Origin: Paraburkholderia solisilvae
GTDB taxonomy: Bacteria > Pseudomonadota > Gammaproteobacteria > Burkholderiales > Burkholderiaceae
NCBI RefSeq assembly: GCF_902859875.1
Contig: NZ_CADIKF010000006.1
Span: 110,563 to 174,562, forward strand
Reading direction: 5' to 3'
DNA: 64,000 nt
Every line of letters starts with the position of its first letter. The stretch's first letter is position 1. This document shows, one piece after another, positions 17,631 through 27,343 of the stretch. The notes under the pieces are model-generated. The model saw only the letters and a program-made list of their open reading frames with translations. It was not told the DNA's origin and made no database searches. Made by a program: the position numbers and the translations under genes.

Positions 17631-18365
17631 TTATTCCTCCACGGAGCTTGCACGCAGCGAAAGGGTTCTGATTGCGCCGGCTAACTGTTCGATGTAACGG
17701 TCTTGCAGGTTTGCTTCGGCCAATGCGGCTTCGAGATCGAGCACGTAGTCCTGATTGGTGCCGACATGGCCGCGCGCGGCGGCGATCAACGGGGCGACCG
17801 TGTGGACCGATGCGTCGGACTGGTAGTGCGGCTGCCGGCGATCGGCGACGAACACGATCGCATGCGTGCGCGTGCCATCGGCGAACGTGACCGGCGCCCA
17901 TGTCGGCCGATAGGAGCCCGCGACCATTTCGCGAACCCAGATGAGGCGCAGTTCTTCGCTTGCTGATTCCGGCGCAAGCCTGAGCGCGACGCCTGCCGCG
18001 CTGCCGCCGGGTTCGAGGGCGAGCATGCGGCCGGGCGCGTCCGGACTGGCGCGGCCGGCGACAAGGCGGATGCAGAAGCTGCGATGCCAGTCGTACAGGG
18101 TGGCGGGCGCTCGGGTATCGAAGTGAATCAGCGGGTTCCACATCAGGGAGCCGTAGGCGAAGATCCAGACCGGGCCGATACCGGGGCGCTGCGCTAGCGT
18201 AGCTTCGAGCGAGGCTTCAATGCGGGCGGCGCTCCATAGCGACTCCGCGGGGAGGTCGCGGAAGCTATCGAGGTAGGCACCGGAGCGAAGGGCGTCGCGT
18301 GACAGCATGGCGGGTCGGCTTACGGTAATGAGTGAGGGTGTCAGGGCGCCGGAATAGGCCGGCAT
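17631..18365 (-). CDS. chaC: Gamma-glutamylcyclotransferase, ChaC family
   Basis: A 244-residue cytosolic enzyme expected to cleave glutathione to 5-oxoproline and Cys-Gly. The signature WIFAYGSLMWNP is at about residues 67-78. The catalytic glutamate is the E of WVREMVAGSYRPTW. PGRMLALEPGG, HAIVFVADRR and APLIAAARGHVGTNQDY all align with E. coli ChaC. The first ATG (18365) has AAGGTG upstream; a second at 18308 would remove 19 nonconserved residues. It is immediately upstream of and coupled to the LysR gene. Confidence 0.9.
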   Translation of the reverse strand: MPAYSGALTPSLITVSRPAMLSRDALRSGAYLDSFRDLPAESLWSAARIEASLEATLAQRPGIGPVWIFAYGSLMWNPLIHFDTRAPATLYDWHRSFCIRLVAGRASPDAPGRMLALEPGGSAAGVALRLAPESASEELRLIWVREMVAGSYRPTWAPVTFADGTRTHAIVFVADRRQPHYQSDASVHTVAPLIAAARGHVGTNQDYVLDLEAALAEANLQDRYIEQLAGAIRTLSLRASSVEE

Positions 18366-18476
18366 CCGGCACCTTGTTCATGCCGACAGTATCCGTACGG
18401 CCCGAGCCGAGATAAACCCGCCGGGCGGAAACGCTTCGTCGCCGGCGCGGCGACAATGGCGCAGCGTCAGCCCGCG

Positions 18477-19196
18477 TCAGCGAAACGCATCGGCCGTGTG
18501 AGGGCGCGTCGCCATCAGATCGCACACCATCAACGCGAGCAGCACCGCAGGCACGGCCAACGGAAACCAGAAACGGTGTATGAGCACGGCGCCGGCGGCC
18601 GCGCCGATGCCATAGCTGAGCCACGCGAAACCCGGCATCAGCACTTCTTTCAGTTCCGGCCGCTGTGTTGCCGATTGTGATTGACCCGTGCGAGGCGCGT
18701 GCCGTGCGGAGGGGATCAGATAGCGGCCGACCAGCGCATCGGAGAACTTCAGCAAGTTGCTGGTCACCACGATTGTCTGTAGCGACACGCCGCCGAACCG
18801 CGAGATCGTCTCGCCCTGCATCGCCATCGAGAACACGAGCAGCGGCAATTCGAGCATCGGTTGCGCGGGATGCAGCAGACGTACGAAGCCTGCGACGATC
18901 AGCAGTGCCGCCATCAGCAGCAGTTCGAGCGGCGGCCGGCGCAAATGCCAGCGTACGAGGCTCGCCAGGATGCCGCCGATAAAGAACAGTCCGACCGTGA
19001 GGCCGATCGTGCCGAACAGCGCCCATTGCGCTTTCGCGAATGTGAGGCCGAACTGGACCGTGTTGCCGGTCATGATGCCCGGATAGATTCCGCTGAAGTC
19101 GCTGAATCCGATCGCTTCGACGTAGCCTGCGATTGCCGATAATCCGGCGACATGCCGCAGCAGGGCGAGTAAGGATGTTTCGGCAGGCGTGCTCAT
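18477..19196 (-). CDS. YoaK/DUF1275 family membrane protein, paralogue 1
   Basis: A 239-residue protein with about six transmembrane segments. Family signatures: AGYVEAIGF, GIYPGIMTGNTVQ and MAMQGETISRFGGVSLQTIVVTS. DUF1275 (YoaK) members are inner-membrane proteins of unknown transport function. The start at MSTPAETS was chosen because it matches the second copy at 40660-41373, which is similar throughout. The promoter region 80 bases upstream holds a 180-bp repeat shared with the region upstream of the oxalate operon. Confidence 0.88.
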   Translation of the reverse strand: MSTPAETSLLALLRHVAGLSAIAGYVEAIGFSDFSGIYPGIMTGNTVQFGLTFAKAQWALFGTIGLTVGLFFIGGILASLVRWHLRRPPLELLLMAALLIVAGFVRLLHPAQPMLELPLLVFSMAMQGETISRFGGVSLQTIVVTSNLLKFSDALVGRYLIPSARHAPRTGQSQSATQRPELKEVLMPGFAWLSYGIGAAAGAVLIHRFWFPLAVPAVLLALMVCDLMATRPHTADAFR

Positions 19197-19276
19197 CGTG
19201 CGATGCTGGAATGGTGAATTGCAGGGAGTGCGATGAATGCGCGCGGCAATGGATGCATGACTCTCTTCGAGACGGT

Positions 19277-19455
19277 TTGAACGGTATCGAGCGGCATTTG
19301 TTAGTGCTGTTGCGATGGGCCAGGCGTCGCAAGTGTGCTCAAACAGATCGACGCTGCAGTGCATTTAGTGTGTGATTGATGCGACTGGTTCAGATTGATT
19401 TGAGGCGAGCATTGATGCGGTTGTTGCGGGTGAGATACGAAGGACTGACGGTTAT
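19277..19455 (-). repeat. Dispersed 180-bp intergenic repeat, copy A
   Basis: This segment aligns with 45902-46082. Shared blocks in the same order are TTGAACGGTAT(C/T)GAGCGGC, TTTAGTGTGTGATTGA, CAGATTGATTTGA and GA(A/G)GGCTGACG-like sequence near the end. Both copies lie 80-110 bases upstream of a minus-strand start codon in the same orientation. In this copy the FNR-like box seen in copy B is reduced to a half site. It codes for nothing convincing. Confidence 0.75.
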
Positions 19456-19522
19456 CCGCGTGCGTCAGCGAGATGAAGGAGATCAGGTGCTGTCCGACAG
19501 GTTTGCCGGTCACCGTTGCGGC

Positions 19523-19554
19523 GACAATCCAACAATCCAACAATCCGACAATCC
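19523..19554. repeat. Octamer tandem repeat, 4 copies
   Basis: Four consecutive units (G/A)ACAATCC lie between the kinase 3' end and repeat copy A. The copies differ only at the first base. A candidate variable-number repeat. Confidence 0.85.
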
Positions 19555-19578
19555 GGCACCCCGCCATCCTGTCGCGCA

Positions 19579-20709
19579 TCAACGCGCGGACGCATCCATG
19601 TCGTTCGGGCCGGCCAGCAGAGACCGCTCCGGCACGTCGATTTCGATTCTGAACCCGGCGCCCGGTGTGCTGTGAAATGCGATGCTGCCTTCGAGCTGCC
19701 GCACGCGTTCGCGCATGCCGAGCAGGCCGAACGATCGCGCGTTGGGCGCGGCGTCGAGTTGCGCGCCGACGCCGTCATCGACGATCGTGATCGAGCATCC
19801 GGCACCGGTACGCACCACGTCGACGTCCACCGTGCGCGCGCGTGCATGCCGCGCGACATTGGTGAGTGCTTCCTGAACGATGCGGAAAATCGTCGTGGCC
19901 GAGAATTCGGCGATATCGCCGGCGTTTTCGGAAATCCGCACGGTCGCTCGCACGCCGTAACGGCGGGTAAAGTCGTCGGCGAGCCAGTCGAGCGCCGCGC
20001 ACAGGCCGAGGTCGTCGAGCAGCGGCGGACGCAGGTCCGCCGCGATGCGCCGCAGCGATGCGGCCATCGCGTCGATCTGCGCCTGCAATTCATGCGTTTC
20101 GCCGAGTGGTGCGGCCGGCTCGTCGCGCGTTTTCAAGCGTGCTTCAAGCAGTGCGACGCTCATTTTCAGCGCGGTCAGCTGTTGCCCGAGGTCGTCGTGC
20201 AGTTCGCGCGCGATGCGCTTCTGTTCGTTTTCGCGGGCGACCTGCATCTGCGTCGACACTTCGCTCGCCCGTTCGAGCGCGGCGAGCCGCATGCGCTCGG
20301 TCATGTCGCGCGTCACTTTCGCAAAGCCGCGCAGCACGCCGGATTCGTCGCGCACCGCGGAGATCACGACATTCGCCCAGAAGCGCGAGCCGTCGCGCCG
20401 CACGCGCCAGCCTTCGTCTTCGACGCGGCCCGCGGCGCCGGCCAGTTCGAGCTCGCGCGCCGGCTTGCCGGCCGCGATGTCGTCCGGCGTATAGAAAGCC
20501 GAGAAGTGGCGCCCGATGATTTCGTCCGGTGCATAGCCTTTGATGCGCTGCGCACCGGTGTTCCAGCTCGTCACGTGGCCGTCCGGATCGAGCATGAAGA
20601 TCGCGTGGTCGTGCACCGCTTCGATCAGCAGGTGATGACGGTCTTCAATTGCGATTTCGGGTAGCGGCGCCGGCTGGTCGCCGGGCACGCGCTCGTTCGA
20701 TGAAGCCAT
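19579..20709 (-). CDS. PAS-domain sensor histidine kinase (NarX/UhpB-type, HisKA_3)
   Basis: A 376-residue cytosolic kinase with no transmembrane segment. A PAS domain covers residues 25-140 (AIFMLDPDGHVTSWNTGAQRIKGY, ending in the PAC part VTRDMTERM). HisKA_3 follows with phospho-accepting H171 in ARELHDDLGQQL, then HATPase_c with IVQEALTNVARHA, DDGVGA and FGLLGMRERV. GGAGA lies nine bases before the ATG. No response regulator is adjacent, so it is an orphan here. Its catalytic half resembles that of the kinase at 33951-35438, so it may feed the NarL-type regulator at 33307. The PAS domain has no obvious haem histidine motif that I can identify. Confidence 0.9.
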   Translation of the reverse strand: MASSNERVPGDQPAPLPEIAIEDRHHLLIEAVHDHAIFMLDPDGHVTSWNTGAQRIKGYAPDEIIGRHFSAFYTPDDIAAGKPARELELAGAAGRVEDEGWRVRRDGSRFWANVVISAVRDESGVLRGFAKVTRDMTERMRLAALERASEVSTQMQVARENEQKRIARELHDDLGQQLTALKMSVALLEARLKTRDEPAAPLGETHELQAQIDAMAASLRRIAADLRPPLLDDLGLCAALDWLADDFTRRYGVRATVRISENAGDIAEFSATTIFRIVQEALTNVARHARARTVDVDVVRTGAGCSITIVDDGVGAQLDAAPNARSFGLLGMRERVRQLEGSIAFHSTPGAGFRIEIDVPERSLLAGPNDMDASAR

Positions 20710-21017
20710 CGGCCAGGTTCTCCGCGAGGTTCGCCGCGACGTGTGCCGCGAAGTTTTCGCCGCGCTTGCGCCGGGTACGTGCGAACGAGTCGGACTCGCC
20801 AGATCGATGGAAGCCGGTTCGCACAGCGCAATCGTTGCCGCCCGGTCGCCGACCGGGCATCCGTATTATCGGTGCAGCGGCGCAAAGAAGGAAATTCGGC
20901 TGGGAAAGGCCCGTGCGGCGGGGCTTCGGGATGGAAGAGGGGAGACTGCCGCGGTGCGCGGCGCAAGCGCGCGTACGGGCCCGGCGAACCGGCGGGGCGG
21001 GTGTCCCGCTTGCCGCG
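20710..21017. other. Intergenic region between arcC end and kinase start
   Basis: About 308 bases that must contain the kinase promoter. No gene, FNR-like box or repeat was recognised. Confidence 0.5.
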
Positions 21018-21938
21018 CTAGCGGGTGATACGGGTGCCGGCGCGGGCCGCCACCATATCGTCGATCCGTTCGAGCGAGCCGATCACCGCCGCACGGCCGG
21101 TCTGCTCGGCGAATTCGCAGGCCGCGGCCACCTTCGGCTCCATCGAGCCGGCGGCGAACGCGGCTTTGCTCAGTTTTTCGCGCAGTTGCGCGGCGCTCGC
21201 GTTGCTTAGCGCGCGCTGCTGAGGCGTGCGCCAGTCGAGATACACCGCGTCGACGTCGGTCGCGATAACGAGCAGGTCGGCGTCGAGTTCGCGGGCGAGC
21301 AGCGCACTCGCCAGATCCTTGTCGATCACGGCTTCGACGCCGCTGCAGGCGCCTCCGTCGGCATCGCGCACGATCGGGATGCCGCCGCCGCCCGCCGCGA
21401 TCACCACCGCGTCGTGTTCGAGCAGCCAGCGCAGCGGCTGCGGTTCGACAAAGCGCAGCGGCCGCGGTGACGGGACCACGCGCCGCGACCCCGCGCCGTC
21501 GGGCGCGATCTGCCAGCCTTCGCGTGCGGCGAGACTGCGCGCTTCTTCATGCGAATAGAGCGGGCCGATCGGCTTGGTCGGGTGCTGAAACGCCGGATCG
21601 GCCGCATCCACTTCGACGCGCGTGAGCAGCGTCGCGACCGCGCGGTCGGGCGGCAGCGCGTTGGCCAGCTGCTGTTCGAGCAGATAGCCGATCATGCCCT
21701 CCGATTCCGCGTCGAGCACGTCGAGCGGCATCGAGCCGGGCACGCCGGGCGCCGCGGCCTGCAGCGCGAGCAGGCCCACTTGCGGGCCGTTGCCGTGCGC
21801 GACGATCAGCTGATTGCCGCCGGCGATCTTCGCAATCTGCCGCGCGGCGGCGCGAATATTGGCAAGCTGGTTGGCCGCGGTCAGCGGCTCGGCGCGACGC
21901 AACAGTGCGTTGCCGCCCAGTGCGACGAGAATGCGCAT
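21018..21938 (-). CDS. arcC: Carbamate kinase
   Basis: A 306-residue enzyme that makes ATP from carbamoyl phosphate and ADP, the last step of the arginine deiminase pathway. Signatures: VALGGNALL at the N-terminus, [22 protein letters not shown] and the ATP-site region [21 protein letters not shown] matches the conserved C-terminal GSMGPKV region. The ATG follows GAGGAG. It starts 19 bases after arcB, last gene of arcDABC. Confidence 0.95.
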   Translation of the reverse strand: MRILVALGGNALLRRAEPLTAANQLANIRAAARQIAKIAGGNQLIVAHGNGPQVGLLALQAAAPGVPGSMPLDVLDAESEGMIGYLLEQQLANALPPDRAVATLLTRVEVDAADPAFQHPTKPIGPLYSHEEARSLAAREGWQIAPDGAGSRRVVPSPRPLRFVEPQPLRWLLEHDAVVIAAGGGGIPIVRDADGGACSGVEAVIDKDLASALLARELDADLLVIATDVDAVYLDWRTPQQRALSNASAAQLREKLSKAAFAAGSMEPKVAAACEFAEQTGRAAVIGSLERIDDMVAARAGTRITR

Positions 21939-21957
21939 CCTGTGGCTCCTCGCCGCG

Positions 21958-22956
21958 TCAGCCGAGCGTCGCGACGAGCACCGCCTTGATCGTGTGCATG
22001 CGGTTTTCCGCCTGCGAGAACACGATCGACGCGTCGGATTCGAACACTTCGTCGGTCACCTCCATCTCGGTCAGGCCGAAGCGTTCGTGAATGTCGCGCC
22101 CGGTTTCCGTTTCGAGATTGTGGAATGCCGGCAGACAGTGCATGAAGCGCGTACGCGCGTTGCCGGTCGCGCGCATCAGTTGCGCATTGACCTGGTACGG
22201 TTGCAGCAGACGGATGCGATGCCCCCAGACGTCGGCCGCTTCGCCCATCGACACCCACACGTCGGTGTACACGAAGTCGACGCCCGCGACCGCTTCGTGC
22301 GGCTCGTCGAGCAGCTGGATGCGCGCGCCGGTGCTTTGTGCGAGGCGCCGCATCTGCGTGACGAGCAGTTCCGACGGCCAGAGTTCGCGCGGCGCCGCGA
22401 TGCGCACGTCCATGCCCATCTGCACGCCGCCGATCAACAACGAGTTGCCCATATTGAAGCGTGCGTCGCCGAGATAGCAGAACGATAGCTGCGACAGCGG
22501 CTTTTCGCCGAACTCGCGCATCGTCAGCAGATCGGCGAGCACCTGGGTCGGATGAAACTCGTCGGTCAGGCCGTTCCACACCGGCACATGCGAAAAGCGC
22601 GCAAGTTCCTCGACCATGTTCTGATGAAAGCCGCGATACTCGATGCCGTCGTACAGCCGGCCGAGCACACGCGCGGTGTCCTTCAGCGATTCCTTGCGGC
22701 CGAGCTGCGAGCCCGACGAATCGATATACGTGACGTGTCCGCCCTGATCGTGCACCGCCACTTCGAATGCGCAGCGCGTACGCGTCGACGTTTTTTCGAA
22801 GATCAGCGCAATGTTCTTGCCGGAGAGTCTCGGCACTTCGGTGCCCGCGTATTTCGCGCGCTTCAGTTCGGCGGCGAGATCGAGCAGGAAGCGGATGTCG
22901 CGCGGGCTGAAGTCCTGCATGTTCAGCAGGCTGCGGTTACGGAGATTGAATGACAT
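21958..22956 (-). CDS. arcB: Ornithine carbamoyltransferase, catabolic
   Basis: A 332-residue cytosolic enzyme that here would split citrulline into ornithine and carbamoyl phosphate. The carbamoyl-phosphate site is [13 protein letters not shown]; ornithine-binding motifs are [15 protein letters not shown] and HCLPAFHN. The length and the 'NLRNRSLL' start match catabolic ArcB rather than ArgF. The frame continues upstream, but the ATG at 22956 with GAGG before it is the family start. Third gene of arcDABC, 95 bases after arcA. Confidence 0.94.
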   Translation of the reverse strand: MSFNLRNRSLLNMQDFSPRDIRFLLDLAAELKRAKYAGTEVPRLSGKNIALIFEKTSTRTRCAFEVAVHDQGGHVTYIDSSGSQLGRKESLKDTARVLGRLYDGIEYRGFHQNMVEELARFSHVPVWNGLTDEFHPTQVLADLLTMREFGEKPLSQLSFCYLGDARFNMGNSLLIGGVQMGMDVRIAAPRELWPSELLVTQMRRLAQSTGARIQLLDEPHEAVAGVDFVYTDVWVSMGEAADVWGHRIRLLQPYQVNAQLMRATGNARTRFMHCLPAFHNLETETGRDIHERFGLTEMEVTDEVFESDASIVFSQAENRMHTIKAVLVATLG

Positions 22957-23051
22957 GAAAGCCTCGATGGTCGTTTCGTTGAGTGCTGCTTCCTCGCGCG
23001 GATTCGTCTGCGCGGCGCGCGTCCGGGTGGCATGCGTCAGCGCGGCGCGCG

Positions 23052-24289
23052 TCAGAGCGGCAGCGGATCGCGTTCGAGCGGACAGGTCATGCAGTGACCG
23101 CCGCCGCGGCCGCGGCCGAGTTCGCTGCTCGGAATCGTGATCACCTCGACGCCGGCCTTGCGCAGCAGCGTGTTCGTATAGACGTTGCGGTTGTACGCGA
23201 CCACTACGCCCGGCGCGAGCGCGATCACGTTGTTGCCGTCGTCCCATTGCTCGCGTTCGGCTTCCCACAGGTCGCCGCCGGTCGCGACCGTGCGCAGCGC
23301 GGCGAGGCCGAGCGCGTCGGCGAGCACTTGCAGGAACGGCCGGGTTTCCTCGCGCACGTCGAGCTCGCCGTCGCGTTCGCCCGGACGCAGGCTGAAGCTG
23401 CGGATGCCGTCGACGATCTCCGGAAAGACCGTGACCAGATCGCGGTCGCAGAACGTCAGCACGGTGTCCAGATGCATCGCGCCGCGCGAGCGCGGCAGCT
23501 GCGCGGCGATCACGCGCGTGATGCCCTTGCCGTCCCGGGTCTTGCGCGCAAACAGCGCGCGCGCCAGTTGCGCGACGCCTTGCGGCGACGTGCGCTCGCC
23601 CATGCCGATCAGCACGAGTTCGGGTGTGAGCGGCATCACGTCGCCGCCTTCGAGCGTGCCGTACGGCGCCGCGTTGTCCGGGTCGCCGAACCAGATCGGC
23701 GCGGTGCCTTCGAAGAACGGGTGAAACCGGTAGATCGCCGCGGCGAGCAGCGTTTCCTGGCGCCGCGCCGGCAGTACATCGAGCCGAATGCGACGCCATC
23801 GTTGATCCAGCAGCTGTAGTCGCGCGTGAACATCGCGTTGGGCAGCGGCGCGAGCAGAAAGCCGTCGCGCGCGACGCACGGTGCGGTCAGCCCCGCTGCG
23901 GGAAACGGCAATTCGTTCACGACGAGGCCGCCCATCATGCGCGTCGCGAGCTCGGCGGGCTTCATTTCGTCTAGCCACGGGCGCAGTTGCGCGGCGATCT
24001 CCGCGTCGACGCGCGCGGGCGTCAACTGCTGGTCCAGCAGCCATTCGCGCGCGGCGTCCGACTGCAGCGTTTCGGCCAGCAGATCGTGGACGTCGAACAC
24101 TTCGATATCGTGTTCCTGCATCGTGTTGACGAACGCGAAGTGATCGGTCTTCGCCTGCGCGACCCACAGCACGTCGTCGAACAGCAGTTCGCCGCAGTTG
24201 AGCGGCGTGAGCCTCGCCTGCGCGAGACCGGGCCGCGACACCAGCACCTTGCGCAGCGTGCCGACTTCCGAAAAAACGCCGAATCCCAT
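23052..24289 (-). pseudogene. arcA: Arginine deiminase split by a single-base frameshift
   Basis: ArcA hydrolyses arginine to citrulline and ammonia. Reading from the ATG at 24289 (GGGAG before it) gives a normal N-terminus to GVAFGSMY near 23775. The frame then runs into nonsense. The family sequence [20 protein letters not shown] continues in the frame one base back and runs to the normal end, including [17 protein letters not shown] and the catalytic [11 protein letters not shown]. One missing base in the TACTGCCGG context (plus-strand 23770-23775) explains it; an extra G would restore the codon Trp. Both halves together give about 412 residues, the normal length. There is no slippery heptamer, so this is a recent mutation or a sequencing error. 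Confidence 0.85.
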
Positions 24290-24308
24290 CGCGAATCTCC
24301 CAGTAGCA

Positions 24309-25805
24309 TCAAAGACCGAGGCGGCCGGTCGCGAGCAGGAATGCCGCGACGGCGGCCAGCGCGAGCAGCGCGATCAGCAACACGAGCTCGAACGGACGGA
24401 ACAGCGTCGCGCGGCGCGCGCGTTTCGCCCATGCATAGAACACGACACCCGGCGCATAGAGCAGCGCGCTCAGCAGCAGGTATTTCGGGCCGGCCGCATA
24501 CAGCAGCCAGCAGCAGTACAGCGTTGCGAGGCCGGCGATCAGCAGGTCGCGGCCGCGCGTGCGGTCGCCCGCTTCGTAGCCGTCCGCGCGCAGCGCGATC
24601 AGCGATGCATAGGCGGCCGAGAACAGATACGGCACGAGGATCATCGACGTCGCGAGCGAGATCAGCGCGAGGTAGGTCGCGTTCGACACGAGCGTCAGAA
24701 TCAGGAACAGCTGGACCAGCCCGTTCGTCACCCAGAGCGCGGCCACCGGCACGCCGCGCGCGTTTTCACGCGCGAGAAACTTCGGCATCACGCCGCCCGC
24801 CGCGGGCGTGAACAGCGTTTCGGCGGCGAGCAGCGTCCATGCGAGCAGCGCGCCGCCCACCGACACCAGCAGACCGATGCCGATCAGCACCACGCCCCAC
24901 GCGCCGACCGCTTTCGCGAGCACGCCCGCCATCGACGGGTTTTTCATCTGCGCGAGCTCCGGCTGGCCGACGATGCCGAGCGACAGCAGCGACACCGCCA
25001 TCAGCAGCGCGAGCACGACGATAAAGCTGAGCACGGTTGCGCGGCCGATGTCCTGGCGGTGCTGCGCACGCGCCGACAGCACGCTCGCACCTTCGATGCC
25101 GATAAACACCCATACCGTGACCAGCATCGTGCTTTTCAACTGTTCGATCACGCCGGGCAGCTTCGCATCGCCCCAGAAGTCGGTGCGGAACTGGACGCCG
25201 TGAAACGCGGCGGCGGCGAGCACCACGAACAGCAGCAGCGGCACGATCTTCGCGGCGGTGGTCAGCGCGTTGACGATCGCGGCGCTGCGCATGCCGCGCA
25301 GGATCATCGCGTGCATGACCCACAGCGCGATCGATGCGCCGACGATGGCCGCACGCGTGTTGCCGTCGCCGAAGATCGGAAAGAAGTAGCCGAGCGTGCC
25401 GAATACGATGACGAGGTAGCCGACGTTGCCGATCCACGCGCTGACCCAATAGCCCCATGCGGAGTTGAACCCGACGAACTCGCCGGCGCTCGCGCGCGCA
25501 TACGCGTAGATGCCGTTGTCGAGTTCGGGTTTGCGCAGCGCGAGCGTCTGGTAGCACAGCGACAGCATCAGCATGCCGGCGCCGGTGATCAGCCAGCCGA
25601 GCAGGATCGCGCCGGCGCTGGCGCCGGCGGCCATGTTCTGCGGCAGCGAGAAGATGCCGCTGCCGATCATCGAGCCGATGACGAGCGCGGTCAGTAACGG
25701 CAGCGGCAGTTTGCGCGGCTGCGCGGCGGTGGCCGGTACGCCTTGCGTGTTCTGCGCGGGCTGCGCAGCGGGCGTGCCGCTCAGATGTTCTGCGGGATGG
25801 CTCAT
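24309..25805 (-). CDS. arcD: Arginine/ornithine antiporter
   Basis: A 498-residue APC-family antiporter with about 12-13 transmembrane segments that exchanges external arginine for ornithine. The first helix region is LTALVIGSMIGSGIFSLPQNMAAGAS, with the conserved GSGIFSLP substrate-binding turn; YAYARASAGEFVGFNSAWGYW and VFIGIEGASVLSARA are further APC/ArcD signatures. The first 30 residues are a polar Ala/Pro/Gln tail. First gene of arcDABC. An FNR-like box at 25876-25889 is 71 bases upstream of the start, as expected for ANR-controlled arc operons. Confidence 0.92.
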   Translation of the reverse strand: MSHPAEHLSGTPAAQPAQNTQGVPATAAQPRKLPLPLLTALVIGSMIGSGIFSLPQNMAAGASAGAILLGWLITGAGMLMLSLCYQTLALRKPELDNGIYAYARASAGEFVGFNSAWGYWVSAWIGNVGYLVIVFGTLGYFFPIFGDGNTRAAIVGASIALWVMHAMILRGMRSAAIVNALTTAAKIVPLLLFVVLAAAAFHGVQFRTDFWGDAKLPGVIEQLKSTMLVTVWVFIGIEGASVLSARAQHRQDIGRATVLSFIVVLALLMAVSLLSLGIVGQPELAQMKNPSMAGVLAKAVGAWGVVLIGIGLLVSVGGALLAWTLLAAETLFTPAAGGVMPKFLARENARGVPVAALWVTNGLVQLFLILTLVSNATYLALISLATSMILVPYLFSAAYASLIALRADGYEAGDRTRGRDLLIAGLATLYCCWLLYAAGPKYLLLSALLYAPGVVFYAWAKRARRATLFRPFELVLLIALLALAAVAAFLLATGRLGL

Positions 25806-25875
25806 GATGAAGCTCCGCGTGGTGAGGAATCTTGAATAAGAGTCTTGATTAAGTCACGGCGGTGCGCCGTGCCCG

Positions 25876-25889
25876 TTGACGCAGATCAG
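25876..25889 (-). promoter_or_regulatory. FNR/ANR-like box upstream of arcD
   Basis: TTGACGCAGATCAG differs from the TTGAT-N4-ATCAA consensus at two positions. The centre lies about 77 bases before the arcD ATG, suiting a class II site at -41.5 with a short leader. It overlaps the stop codon of the preceding gene. Confidence 0.65.
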
Positions 25890-27334
25890 CGTTCGCTCAG
25901 GAAGCCGGGCGCTATCGGCCGGTCGCCCGGCAGTTCGCCCGGCTGTTCGCGCGACTGGCGTTCGGCGACGAGCTTCGCGAGCGCCGCGGACGCGAGCCGT
26001 ACGCGCAGCGTGTCCGCGCGGCTCGTCACGATGATCGGCAGGCGCGCGCCGAGCACCAGCCCGGCCGCATCGGCGCCGGCCAGATACATCAGCTGTTTCG
26101 CGAGCAGATTGCCGGCTTCGAGATCCGGCACGAGCAGGATGTCCGCGTGGCCCGCGACGGTCGACTCGATGCCTTTGGTTCGCGCCGCCGCGAGGCTGAT
26201 CGCGTTGTCGAACGCGAGCGGGCCGTCGACGATGCCGCCGCTGATCTGGCCGCGCGCGGCCATCACCGCGAGCGCCGCGGCATCGACGGTGGACGGCATG
26301 CGCGGATTGACGGTTTCGACGGCCGCGAGCACCGCGACGCGCGGCGTATCGACGCCCATCGCGCGCAGCAGGTCGATTGCGTTCTGGCAGATGTCGCGTT
26401 TCTGTTCGAGCGTCGGCGCGATATGGATCGCCGCGTCGGTAATCACAAGCGGTTTCGGATACGCGGGGATGTCCATCGCGTACACGTGGCTGATGCGCCG
26501 CTCGGTGCGCAGCCCCGACGATGATGCGACCACCGCGGCGAGCAGTTCGTCGGTGTGCAGGCTGCCTTTCATCAGCGCCGCGACCTTGCCCGCCGCGCCG
26601 AGCTCGACCGCGCGCGCGGCCGCCGCATGGCTGTGCTCGACCGCGTCGATCTCGATGCCGTCGAGGCTCACGCCAGCCGTGTCGGCTGCCGCGCGAATCT
26701 TCGCTTCCGGGCCGATCAGCAGCGGGTCGAGCAGATGTTCGTCGCGTGCCTCCACCGCGGCGCGCAGCGCCTGCGGCGAACAGGGATGCACGATCGCGGT
26801 GCGCAGCGGCGGCCGCGCGCGCGCCGCGCGAATAAACGCGTCGTAGCGGTCGTGGCGGCGCACCGCGACATCCGGCGCCGGCATGCGCGGCCACACAATC
26901 GGGCTGGCCGGCGCGATCACTGTCGCGACGCCGCGCAGCACGGTTTCGCCGCGCTGGTTCGTGCACTGTGTATCGAGCAGCACGATGCGCTTTTCCGGCC
27001 GCTTTTCGGCGACGCTGACGGTCGCTGTAATCGTGTCGCCGGGCACGACCGGATGCCTGAATTCGAGCGTCTGGTCGAGGTAGATGGTGCCCGGTCCCGG
27101 CAACTGCGTGCCGAGCACCGCGGAGATCAGCGCGCCGGTCCACATGCCGTGCACGACGATGTGGCCGAACATGTCTTGCGCGGCGAACGCGGCGTCCATA
27201 TGCGCCGGGTTCATGTCGCCGGACGCGGCCGCGAACAGCGCGATATCGTCGCGCTGCACGGTGCGCACGAGCGAAGCCATTTCGCCGACTTTCAGTTCGT
27301 CGAACGGGCGGTTGTGCAACAGCGAGTCGTTCAT
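25886..27334 (-). CDS. MaoC-like hydratase / phosphate acetyltransferase fusion
   Basis: A 482-residue two-domain protein. Residues 1-150 are a MaoC-like hot-dog hydratase (ALFAAASGDMNPAHMDAAFA, with the D and H of the hydratase 2 motif). Residues about 165-475 are a phosphotransacetylase domain (LLIGPEAKIRAAA, ALMKGSLHTDELL, GIVDGPLAFDNAIS). Such fusions are annotated as enoyl-CoA hydratase/phosphate acetyltransferase; the second domain interconverts acetyl-CoA and acetyl phosphate. It is coupled to the PHA synthase: its AGGAGA ribosome site overlaps that gene's stop TAG. Unlike the usual cluster, no acetate kinase or fabI follows; arcD is next. Confidence 0.9.
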   Translation of the reverse strand: MNDSLLHNRPFDELKVGEMASLVRTVQRDDIALFAAASGDMNPAHMDAAFAAQDMFGHIVVHGMWTGALISAVLGTQLPGPGTIYLDQTLEFRHPVVPGDTITATVSVAEKRPEKRIVLLDTQCTNQRGETVLRGVATVIAPASPIVWPRMPAPDVAVRRHDRYDAFIRAARARPPLRTAIVHPCSPQALRAAVEARDEHLLDPLLIGPEAKIRAAADTAGVSLDGIEIDAVEHSHAAAARAVELGAAGKVAALMKGSLHTDELLAAVVASSSGLRTERRISHVYAMDIPAYPKPLVITDAAIHIAPTLEQKRDICQNAIDLLRAMGVDTPRVAVLAAVETVNPRMPSTVDAAALAVMAARGQISGGIVDGPLAFDNAISLAAARTKGIESTVAGHADILLVPDLEAGNLLAKQLMYLAGADAAGLVLGARLPIIVTSRADTLRVRLASAALAKLVAERQSREQPGELPGDRPIAPGFLSER

Positions 27335-27343
27335 GCCGGTCTC

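Noticed and set aside
23636..24289. Programmed ribosomal frameshift in arcA
   Set aside because: No slippery heptamer or following pseudoknot at the junction, and ArcA is not known to be made by frameshifting.
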